Source: Pseudomonas faucium
Lineage (GTDB): Bacteria; Pseudomonadota; Gammaproteobacteria; Pseudomonadales; Pseudomonadaceae
NCBI RefSeq assembly: GCF_021602585.1
Contig: NZ_BQIP01000003.1
Location: 248,001-312,000, forward strand
Reading direction: 5' to 3'
DNA: 64,000 bases
A program made the position numbers and the translations under genes. Below the pieces are notes generated by a model that searched no databases, was not told the origin of the DNA, and worked only from the letters and a program-made list of their open reading frames with translations. Of this stretch, positions 55,122-61,660 are shown one piece after another. Each line of letters opens with the position of its first letter. Within the stretch, counting starts at the first letter, position 1.

Positions 55122-55379
55122 GGCTGAAGAATAGCTACAGCGATTACACAGAGCCTGAATTCATCGACCTTCTAAAGGAGGTTTACCGTGCCAACACTGA
55201 AGAGCCTGATGAAGTACTAGCCCCCTTCTTAAACATTTTTCTGAAGTAGGGAGCATCCTAGCGGAACAGACTTGATCTATTGGCCGGAGAGTGACGATCA
55301 AGGTGAACTTGAGGCAGTACTTGATATTGTTAAAAAGTGGCGAACTGATAACGGAAAACTAGGATTCAGAGAGGACTGA
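55118..55379 (+). pseudogene. Immunity locus 7, frameshifted copy of gene 5
   Basis: Two nucleotides shorter than gene 5 (262 against 264). A run of six C in gene 5 (TAGCCCCCCTTC) is five C here, and a second base is missing about 30 nt later (GAAGTAGGGAGC against GATGTAACGGAGC). The first loss brings a TAG after 43 codons (ending FLNIFLK). The rest, including LIYWPESDDQGE and KKWRTDN, is well preserved at the DNA level, so inactivation looks recent. Confidence 0.9.
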
Positions 55380-55406
55380 GGCGGAATCACAATCGAGTGC
55401 AGAAAC

Positions 55407-55429
55407 TACCCTGCGCACTGCAGGGTAGC
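55407..55429 (+). terminator. Hairpin after locus 7
   Basis: CTACCCTGC-GCACT-GCAGGGTAG, counterpart of the hairpin at 54618. Confidence 0.6.
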
Positions 55430-55440
55430 CTTAACTATTC

Positions 55441-55495
55441 ACCAACCCAATTTCGGAAGGTGGAGCCGCCTACGACGTAGACAACATAAGAGTGG
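55441..55495 (+). pseudogene. Second copy of the HNH tip, cut short
   Basis: TNPISEGGAAYDVDNIRV matches the tip at 54646-54753, then the frame leaves the family at 55495 and ends at a TAA 13 codons later. It marks the right end of the duplication. Confidence 0.75.
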
Positions 55496-55840
55496 ATCAG
55501 CTTGTACGTGGTTCCCGGCGGTAAGGCAGTGCCGGTAAGGGCCGCAACATTTGATACTGAACGGCAGGTATACAGCCTCGCACTGGAGAACCCATAGCGC
55601 ATCCTGACCTGGACACCCGCCCGCCCGTCCGGAGGTGGTGAAGGTAGCTCCACTAGCCTGCCACCCGCTCCGCCGGGCACGATTGTTTACACCGGCAACA
55701 GCCTCAACCCTGTAAGCAACACAACGGAAAGCTATCCTGCACTGGATCTAAGTGAAGGCGGAGGTGTTTTCGACATGAGCAATTTGAGAATCGTAACGCC
55801 AAGGGTGCATAACGCCATCCATTACAGAGAAAAGCCATGA
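55496..55840 (+). pseudogene. Pyocin S remnant with internal TAG, joined to a DNase tip
   Basis: One frame runs for 115 codons with a single stop, TAG at 55595-55597. Before it: ISLYVVPGGKAVPVRAATFD and ERQVYSLALENP; after it: RILTWTPARPSGGGEGSSTS, LPPAPPGTIVYTGNSLNPVS, TESYPALDL. These are the translocation (Pyocin_S-type) domain end and Pro-rich linker of S-type pyocins. They pass straight into SEGGGVFDMSNLRIVTPRVH and NAIHYREKP, the last part of a DNase. The 100 or so residues of the nuclease core between linker and tip are deleted. The TGA overlaps the ATG of immunity gene 8. Confidence 0.85.
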
Positions 55841-56097
55841 TACTCAAGGAAAACCTAAGTGATTACACAGAGCAGGAATTCCTGGAGTTCCTAGCTGAAA
55901 TCGACAGAGCAAACGAGGACGAGCCGGACGAGGTACTCACGCCTTTACTGCAGCATTTCAGAAAAGTAACTGAGCATCCTTCCGGAATAAATCTCCTGTA
56001 CAGGCCAGCCACCCCGGAGGATGGTAATCCGGAGAAAATTGTGGAAATCATTAAGTCTTGGCGACTAGCCAACGGAAAAAGAGGCTTTAAGTCATAA
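55837..56097 (+). CDS. DNase-bacteriocin immunity protein 8
   Basis: An 86-residue Im-family protein: SDYTEQEFLEFLAEIDRAN (helix I), EDEPDEVLTP (helix II), TEHPSG, NLLYRP, and IKSWRLANGKRGF. Its first 110 nt are identical to gene 3, including the specificity helix, while the C-terminal halves diverge. It overlaps the stop of the pyocin remnant by 4 nt and is the only immunity gene still attached to recognisable pyocin linker sequence. Confidence 0.92.
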   Translation: MILKENLSDYTEQEFLEFLAEIDRANEDEPDEVLTPLLQHFRKVTEHPSGINLLYRPATPEDGNPEKIVEIIKSWRLANGKRGFKS

Positions 56098-56102
56098 CCA
56101 AC

Positions 56103-56128
56103 ATATGCCCCGTCTTCACGGGGCATAT
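56103..56128 (+). terminator. Hairpin after immunity gene 8
   Basis: ATATGCCCCG-TCTTCA-CGGGGCATAT, perfect 10-bp stem, 6 bp past the stop. Confidence 0.7.
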
Positions 56129-56222
56129 CACGCCTAGATCCTGAATATTCCTACACGCTCGTCAAAAAAACCTCACACCAAATGCAGCGCGGTGAATATT
56201 CCCATCCCAAATAAGCACAGCC

Positions 56223-56579
56223 ATGATCCATGCATCACTTCAAGAGAGAAACGCTGTCATAGCTATGTACCTCCCAGAGCACCTTGTAAAAAGTCTTGCA
56301 GAGCAAACTTTCGTCAGCTTCGAAGACTTCGCCCAGTCCTTCTGGATGGCCCTCGCCGAAGATCCGGTCTACTCCCACCAATTCGTCGCCTCGCAACTCA
56401 ACCGCATCAAACAAGGCTGGCCACCCCGCGCGCCCTTCGGCGAAACCGCCAAAGGCGTGCGCAACTATCAGATCTGCCACATAGACCCACCCACCGTGGG
56501 CGGTGCGATGTACGACGCCGAGAATCTACGGATCATGAGCGCCCTGCAGTACGCGCTGTCTTCGGAGATAGAGTGGTGA
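56223..56579 (+). CDS. Orphan colicin-DNase-like domain lacking metal ligands
   Basis: A 118-residue protein. From residue 17 it lines up with colicin E-type DNases: YLPEHLVKSLAEQ, SFEDFAQSFWMALAEDP (consensus SFDDFRxxFWEEVxxDP), FVASQLNRIKQGWPPRAPF and GGAMYDAENLRIM (GGxVYDMDNIRV). The N-terminal 30 residues of the DNase domain, including the catalytic Arg region, and all translocation and receptor domains are missing. At the active site ELHHDKP reads QICHIDP, and TPKRHIDIH reads SALQYALSS, so two or three of the zinc-binding His are lost. It probably cannot cut DNA, or it works differently. Start uncertain (ATG 56223 or 56265). Its stop overlaps the immunity GTG region. Confidence 0.7.
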   Translation: MIHASLQERNAVIAMYLPEHLVKSLAEQTFVSFEDFAQSFWMALAEDPVYSHQFVASQLNRIKQGWPPRAPFGETAKGVRNYQICHIDPPTVGGAMYDAENLRIMSALQYALSSEIEW

Positions 56580-56839
56580 TCAGTCAAAAGCACAGCATCG
56601 CCGACTACACCTGCGCAGAATTCCGGAGCGTTGTCGAGGAACTGCTCCAGGCAACCGGAACTTCAGCCTGGCAGGATCGATTACTGGAACACTTTATCGA
56701 CGTGGCCGAGCACCCAGAGGGCTCTGACCTCCTCTACTACCCGGCAAACGAACTGGAGGGCTACGCTGTGGCAGTGATCGCACGCATCATCGCCTGGCGA
56801 AAATCAAAGGGACTTCCCCTGTTCAAGGACGTGCAATGA
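56576..56839 (+). CDS. DNase-bacteriocin immunity protein 9 (divergent)
   Basis: An 87-residue Im-family protein starting at GTG 56576 (VISQKHSIADYT), chosen because it gives the family length and sits within the TGGTGA end of the nuclease-like gene; a GTG 3 nt earlier is possible. Helix I ADYTCAEFRSVV, helix II GTSAWQDRLLEHF is unlike the acidic helix II of the others, EHPEG replaces EHPSG, DLLYYP keeps the Tyr-Tyr hot spot of Im9, and IIAWRKSKGLPLF ends it. Its broken duplicate is locus 2. The ATG of the lipoprotein gene overlaps its stop by 4 nt. Confidence 0.88.
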   Translation: MISQKHSIADYTCAEFRSVVEELLQATGTSAWQDRLLEHFIDVAEHPEGSDLLYYPANELEGYAVAVIARIIAWRKSKGLPLFKDVQ

Positions 56840-57018
56840 ACAAGTCTGTATGGGTATTGATGCTGCTTCTATCCGGTTGTGCCGACGGCAGGATCCTCAT
56901 TCTGCCTAATCTGCAGGACCAGAAGTTCGCCTGCGACATGGATCCTTACAAACAAGGTTGCGAACGCCATAGTGACTATGACCGGCACTACAAGTCGCTC
57001 GAGGACAAAAAGGGCTAG
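56836..57018 (+). CDS. Small lipoprotein following an immunity gene
   Basis: A 60-residue protein: a short signal peptide with lipobox LLSGC (Cys15) and a mature part of 46 mostly charged residues with two more Cys (FACDMDPYKQGCERH). I do not recognise the family. It overlaps the immunity stop (ATGA), the place where colicin E operons carry the lysis lipoprotein, but mature colicin lysis proteins are shorter and lack the charged Cys-containing tail. A truncated copy sits at the same place after the broken immunity locus 2, so the pair has been duplicated as a unit. Confidence 0.7.
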   Translation: MNKSVWVLMLLLSGCADGRILILPNLQDQKFACDMDPYKQGCERHSDYDRHYKSLEDKKG

Positions 57019-57081
57019 CTAGCATATGCCGTTAATTCAGCGCTACCCGCGCATACCACTGCGATTGCTCGGAGGTGCTTC

Positions 57082-57750
57082 ATGAGCGGTATAGTGAAAA
57101 ACCCGGATAACACTATCTCCGAGCAAGTGCTGAAGACTCTGAACAACTACCCGGAACTACTGTGCCAAATACCTCCCGGTACAGTGCTGTACCGCGTTCA
57201 GCCCTCCCGTTACGATGCCAACCCCGTCCACTATCGCGCCGACTCCGACACCCGCTACGCCGATCCCGCCAAACAGATCGGCGTCTATTACCTCGGTCTC
57301 ACCGAGGAAGTTGCCGTGGCCGAGTCCTTCCAGCCTGGCCAGGGTGTTGATGACCAGTCAGTTAGTCTCTGGCGACTAGAGCAAACCTCACTGCATCGAC
57401 TCAAGGCGGCGCGTGTATTGAACGTGGTTGACGTGGCCGCATTGGCGAATAGAGCCACCCACCATAAAGTGCGCGATATCGTGCAGGCCAAAGGACAGGG
57501 GCGAGAGGGATATGCACTCACCCAAAAAATCAGCCAAGCGTGCATGAATGTCGGTGAGGTCGATGGCCTGCTCTATCAGTCAGCGGTTTACACCGTGACC
57601 GGGTCCATGGACGGGTGCAACCTCGTGCTGTTCGAGGGCCGTAGGCGCCAAGTCGAGGCGATCAGCCACCAACGGTGTATGGCAGTACTGTTACCGAATG
57701 GGGAGACGGCTGTGGAATTCCTGGAGAGTCTGGGGTTAGTGCTGGAGTAA
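57082..57750 (+). CDS. RES-domain protein (NAD+-degrading toxin type)
   Basis: A 222-residue RES-fold protein. The conserved residues are visible as R38 in TVLYRVQPSRY, E81 in EVAVAES, and S167 in DGLLYQSAVY, followed by GCNLVLF. The segment YADPAKQIGVYYLGLTEE fits the family. RES toxins of type II systems deplete NAD+ by phosphorolysis or hydrolysis, usually with an Xre-type antitoxin gene directly upstream. Here the upstream gene is the small lipoprotein and no Xre-DUF2384 antitoxin is present; a DNA-binding protein gene is convergent downstream. Ribosome site GGAGGT at 57071-57076. NAD+ activity is inferred from the family only. Confidence 0.8.
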   Translation: MSGIVKNPDNTISEQVLKTLNNYPELLCQIPPGTVLYRVQPSRYDANPVHYRADSDTRYADPAKQIGVYYLGLTEEVAVAESFQPGQGVDDQSVSLWRLEQTSLHRLKAARVLNVVDVAALANRATHHKVRDIVQAKGQGREGYALTQKISQACMNVGEVDGLLYQSAVYTVTGSMDGCNLVLFEGRRRQVEAISHQRCMAVLLPNGETAVEFLESLGLVLE

Positions 57751-57754
57751 GCAC

Positions 57755-57782
57755 AAAAAACGGACCTCTCACGAGGCCCGCC
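57755..57782 (-). terminator. Terminator between RES gene and HTH gene
   Basis: Minus strand CGGGCCTC-GTGA-GAGGTCCGTTTTTT: stem with one mismatch and a T-run on the minus side. Confidence 0.85.
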
Positions 57783-57783
57783 T

Positions 57784-58416
57784 TCACTGTCCGGCCATCA
57801 ACGCATTCCGGTAGTCACGCTTGATAATTTCCAGAGCGGCTGGATCATCCAGTACTTCAAACCGGGGCACTTCGTTGCTCGGCTCGCCTGGGTCGGAGTA
57901 ATCCATTCTGCCGACCAGATGCTGAACGAGCGTGTTCATTGCTTGCGTATCAGCAGGATCTACATCAAGCGATGTTATCAATGCCTCAATGATTGGCCTT
58001 GGCTTGTTTTCGACAAACTGAAACGACGGGTAGAACTTTCTGCGATTGCCGGTATTGGTGTAGGCCAGTAGCTTCCCCGCCTTGGCCTTCTGACTCAGTG
58101 CTTGTTTGGTAATGCCCAGGATTTCGCACGCTGCTTTAGCGTCAAGCAGCTCACAGCGACTGTCTACCCGTTCAAAGGCGCGCGCCTTCATCCTGGCCAC
58201 CGCCTCCTGGTTGCGCGTTGCAATACTACGCTTCGCCTCAACCTCGACCTTGGCTAGCGCAGCAAAAGCCTTCTCGTCTGCAAGCGCCACGGCTTTCAGC
58301 ACTACCGCCGCCGACGCTCGAGCAAGATGCTCCTCGAAACGCTCCCGCAATGCAGCCTTGGCGGCCTCGATGCTTGCGAGCGCGGGATGAATCGCATCGT
58401 GGGTGACCACACTCAT
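57784..58416 (-). CDS. Putative HTH DNA-binding protein, unknown family
   Basis: A 210-residue protein starting MSVVTHDAIHPALASIEAAK at 58416, preceded by GGGGAGG. Residues 12-85 are an Ala/Glu/Lys/Arg-rich long helix likely to form a coiled coil. Residues about 91-130 look like a winged or MerR/excisionase-like HTH (LLDAKAACEILGITKQALSQ, then RRKFYPSFQF). The C-terminal 80 residues are acidic and end RDYRNALMAGQ. It is convergent with the RES gene (33-bp gap) and has three TTGACA repeats upstream. It could be an autoregulated antitoxin for the RES protein, but that is inference; I do not recognise a named family. Confidence 0.6.
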   Translation of the reverse strand: MSVVTHDAIHPALASIEAAKAALRERFEEHLARASAAVVLKAVALADEKAFAALAKVEVEAKRSIATRNQEAVARMKARAFERVDSRCELLDAKAACEILGITKQALSQKAKAGKLLAYTNTGNRRKFYPSFQFVENKPRPIIEALITSLDVDPADTQAMNTLVQHLVGRMDYSDPGEPSNEVPRFEVLDDPAALEIIKRDYRNALMAGQ

Positions 58417-58476
58417 GAAACCTCCCCAGAACCTGAATTGCTCATGTGCCCTTAGGCTAGGGCGTCGAGAAAAATC

Positions 58477-58498
58477 TGTCAACTTGTCAATTTGTCAA
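58477..58498 (-). promoter_or_regulatory. Three TTGACA repeats, 8-bp period
   Basis: Plus-strand TGTCAA occurs at 58477, 58485 and 58493, i.e. TTGACAAATTGACAAGTTGA on the minus strand continuing CA. Each is a perfect -35 hexamer for the HTH gene; from the last one a 17-bp spacer leads to TAGCCT. The array could be both promoter and operator. Confidence 0.55.
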
Positions 58499-58525
58499 TA
58501 CAAAGCAATCATTGAAACCCAAAAA

Positions 58526-58551
58526 CAAAAAACCCCGCCGAAGCGGGGTTC
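58526..58551 (-). terminator. Terminator after cysNC
   Basis: Minus strand AACCCCGCTTCGGCGGGGTTTTTT: GC stem with TTCG loop and T-run, 18 bp past the cysNC stop. Confidence 0.93.
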
Positions 58552-58568
58552 TTCACAAACACCAATGC

Positions 58569-60470
58569 TTAGATAGCGCCACGCTGACGCAGCACATCCA
58601 GCACCCGCTTCACGCCTTCTTCAACACTGACGCTCTGGGTATCGATCACCAGGTCGGCATCCAGCGGCACATCGAACGGGAAGCTCTCACCCGGGATGTT
58701 GTCGCCACCGGCAGCATACAGGCCCTGCGGGTCACGCTCGCGGCACGCCAGCGGCGAGGCCTGAACGTAAACGGTCACCAGGCGGTCCTTGCCGATCAGT
58801 GCCTTGGCCTGTTCGCGGCCTTCGGCATCCGGGGCGACGAACGCAGCCAGGGTCAGCAGGCCAGCTTCGTTGAACTGGCGCGCCACGTGGGCGGCGCGAC
58901 GCCAGTTCTCGGTGCGGCCGGCGCGGTCCTGTGGCAGGCCCTTGTTCAGATCGTGGCGCAGGTTCTGGCCGTCGAGCACGTACACCGCTCGGCCCATGTC
59001 GAACAGCTTGCGTTCGACGGCATAAGCCAAGGTGCTCTTGCCAGCGCCGGACAGGCCGCTGAACAGCACGGTGGCCGGCTGCTGGCCGAAGCGCAGGGCA
59101 CGTTCTTCGGTCGCCACGTGCGCCTGCTTGCCATGCTGGCCGGTGCTGCCGTGCGGCAATACAGGCTGGGCGATGATCATGCCGGCGCCCACAGTGCCGT
59201 TGGTCAGGCGGTCGATGACGATGAACGCACCCGTGGTGCGGTTGCTGTCGTAACCGTCCAGGGCGATCGGGGCGTCCAGGGCGACCTTGACGCGGCCGAT
59301 CTCGTTCAGTTGCAGCGCGCTGGCAGCGCCCTGCTCCAGGGTGTTCACATCGACCTTGTGGGTGATGCTGGCAATCGAGCCCGGCACGTAGCTGGTGGCA
59401 CGCTTGATGTCGTATTTCTTGCCCGGCAGCATCGGCTCTTCGGCCATCCACACCAGCATGGCGTCGAACTGGTCGGTCACCGGCGGCACGTTGTCGGCAT
59501 GCACCAGCAGGTCGCCACGGGAGATGTCGATCTCGTCTTCCATGGTCAGGGTCACGGCCTGGCCCGGGCCGGCATTCTCCAGCTCACCTTCGTAGGTGAC
59601 GATGGACTTGACCCGGCTGCTCTTGCCCGACGGCAGCACCACGATGTCGTCGCCCTTGTGCACCACGCCGCTGGCGATGGTACCGGCGAAGCCGCGGAAG
59701 TTCAGGTTCGGGCGGTTGACGTACTGCACCGGGAAGCGCAGGTCGGTGACGTTGCGGTCAGCCGACACTTCGACGGTTTCGAGGATTTCCATCAGCGCAG
59801 GGCCGGTGTACCACGGCGAACGCTCGCTGCGGTTGACCACGTTGTCGCCCTTGAGCGCCGACATCGGCACGAAGTGCAGGCTCGACGGCTGCAGGTTGAT
59901 GGCTTCGGCAAACTTCAGGTAGTCGGCCTTGATCGACTCGAACACCTGCTCGTCGAAGCCCTTGAGGTCCATCTTGTTGACCGCGACGACGATGTGCTTG
60001 ATGCCCAGCAGCGAGGCGATGTAGCTGTGCCGGCGGGTCTGGGTCTGCACGCCGTAGCGGGCATCGACCAGGATGATCGCCAAATCGCAGGTCGAGGCGC
60101 CGGTGGCCATGTTGCGGGTGTACTGCTCGTGGCCCGGGGTGTCGGCGATGATGAACTTGCGCTTGGCGGTGGAGAAGTAGCGGTACGCGACATCGATGGT
60201 GATGCCCTGCTCACGCTCGGCCTGCAGGCCATCGACCAGCAGCGCCAGGTCGACTTCCTCGCCGGTGGTGCCGGACTTCTTCGAATCGCGGGTGATGGCC
60301 TCGAGGTGGTCCTCGTAGATCATCTTCGAATCGTGCAGCAGGCGCCCGATCAGGGTGCTCTTGCCGTCATCCACGTTGCCGCAGGTGAGGAAACGCAGCA
60401 GTTCTTTGCGCTCGTGCTGAGCCAGATAAGCGAGGATGTCTTCGCTGATCAAATCGGATTGGTGCGACAT
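58569..60470 (-). CDS. cysNC: Fused sulfate adenylyltransferase subunit 1 / APS kinase (CysNC)
   Basis: A 633-residue fusion. Residues 1-450 are the EF-Tu-like GTPase CysN (P-loop [31 protein letters not shown]) that drives APS formation by CysD. The rest is CysC APS kinase (P-loop [17 protein letters not shown], then [19 protein letters not shown]), which phosphorylates APS to PAPS. The start [20 protein letters not shown] at 60470 is the family start. It follows cysD by 16 bp; together they activate sulfate for cysteine synthesis. No NodQ context is seen. Confidence 0.96.
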   Translation of the reverse strand: MSHQSDLISEDILAYLAQHERKELLRFLTCGNVDDGKSTLIGRLLHDSKMIYEDHLEAITRDSKKSGTTGEEVDLALLVDGLQAEREQGITIDVAYRYFSTAKRKFIIADTPGHEQYTRNMATGASTCDLAIILVDARYGVQTQTRRHSYIASLLGIKHIVVAVNKMDLKGFDEQVFESIKADYLKFAEAINLQPSSLHFVPMSALKGDNVVNRSERSPWYTGPALMEILETVEVSADRNVTDLRFPVQYVNRPNLNFRGFAGTIASGVVHKGDDIVVLPSGKSSRVKSIVTYEGELENAGPGQAVTLTMEDEIDISRGDLLVHADNVPPVTDQFDAMLVWMAEEPMLPGKKYDIKRATSYVPGSIASITHKVDVNTLEQGAASALQLNEIGRVKVALDAPIALDGYDSNRTTGAFIVIDRLTNGTVGAGMIIAQPVLPHGSTGQHGKQAHVATEERALRFGQQPATVLFSGLSGAGKSTLAYAVERKLFDMGRAVYVLDGQNLRHDLNKGLPQDRAGRTENWRRAAHVARQFNEAGLLTLAAFVAPDAEGREQAKALIGKDRLVTVYVQASPLACRERDPQGLYAAGGDNIPGESFPFDVPLDADLVIDTQSVSVEEGVKRVLDVLRQRGAI

Positions 60471-60486
60471 GGAGTAACCCTGAAAA

Positions 60487-61404
60487 TTAGAAGTAGCCCT
60501 GACGTTTCTTGTCTTCCATGGAACCGGCGCCATCGTGGTCGATGACTCGGCCCTGGCGCTCGGAAGTGCGCGTCAGGAGCATTTCCTGAATGATGTCGGT
60601 GAGCGTTTCGGCTTCGGACTCGACCGCACCCGTCAACGGGTAGCAGCCCAGGGTACGGAAACGCACCTTCTTCTTGACGATGCGCGCCTTCTCTTCCTCG
60701 GAGAGGTGCTCGAGGATGCGCTCGTCGTCGATCATGATCAGGGTGCCGTTCTTCTCGATCACTTCGCGCTCGGCGGCGAAGTACAGCGGCACGATCGGGA
60801 TGCCTTCGAGGTAGATGTACTGCCAGATGTCCAGCTCGGTCCAGTTGGACAGCGGGAACACGCGGATCGACTCGCCCTTGTTGACCTTGCCGTTGTACAC
60901 GTTCCACAGCTCGGGGCGCTGGTTCTTCGGGTCCCAGCGGTGCTTGCTGTCACGGAACGAGTACACGCGTTCCTTGGCCCGCGACTTCTCTTCGTCGCGG
61001 CGCGCGCCACCGAAGGCGGCGTCGAAACCATGCTTGTCCAGCGCCTGCTTGAGGCCCTGGGTCTTCATGATGTCGGTGTGCTTGGAGCTGCCATGGGTGA
61101 ACGGGTTGATGCCCTGCGCCACACCCTCTGGGTTGACGTGGGTGATCAGCTCCAGGCCCATTTCCTCGACCATCTTGTCGCGGAAGCGGTACATCTCCTG
61201 GAATTTCCACTGGGTGTCGACGTGCATCACCGGGAACGGCAGCTTGCCCGGGAAGAAGGCCTTGCGCGCCAGGTGCAGCATCACGGCGGAGTCCTTGCCG
61301 ATCGAGTACAGCATCACCGGGTTGTCGAACTCGGCGGCCACCTCGCGGATGATGTGGATGCTCTCCGCCTCCAGCTGTTTCAAGTGCGTCAGTTTGTCGA
61401 CCAT
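60487..61404 (-). CDS. cysD: Sulfate adenylyltransferase subunit 2
   Basis: A 305-residue ATP-pyrophosphatase-fold enzyme. The PP-loop [18 protein letters not shown] is near the N-terminus. [20 protein letters not shown] and [20 protein letters not shown] follow, and [16 protein letters not shown] closes the active region. It makes APS from ATP and sulfate with CysN. First gene of cysDNC; expression is normally controlled by CysB. Confidence 0.97.
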
Positions 61405-61556
61405 GGCTACTCACGAAAAACGATCTTATGGACGGCCAGCGGGCCGTGTTCGAGCGAGCCACTTTATCACAGCGGCTGATTCTATTTAGGCGGCGGGCTA
61501 GATCGAAAAAGTCTAACGATATGACTGGGGGTTTGGCTGTCAGAGGCCCGCCCTGC

Positions 61557-61650
61557 GGCCTCATCGCCGGCAAGCCGGCTCCCACAGAGTCACCACAAAC
61601 CTTGAACGCTGCAGTGTTCCTGTGGGAGCCGGCTTGCCGGCGATGAGGCC
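61557..61650. repeat. REP pair 8 (inverted)
   Basis: GGCCTCATCGCCGGCAAGCC and its complement, about 37 bp apart, between cysD's upstream region and the 3' end of the Nif3-like gene. Confidence 0.92.
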
Positions 61651-61660
61651 GAAACAGATC

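Larger units (their letters stand above)
54750..55495 (+). repeat. Tandem duplication, copy B
   Basis: Immunity gene 6, broken locus 7, hairpins and the start of another tip, paralleling 53961-54705. The similarity ends at about 55495, where a pyocin fragment begins. Confidence 0.85.

Noticed and set aside
55595-55597. Stop-codon readthrough (recoding) in the pyocin remnant
   Set aside because: There is no recoding signal to point to, and the nuclease core is deleted anyway, so decay is the simpler explanation.
52369-58500. Prophage or integrative element
   Set aside because: No integrase, transposase, tRNA gene or flanking direct repeat was seen; the island consists of bacteriocin-related and toxin genes only.
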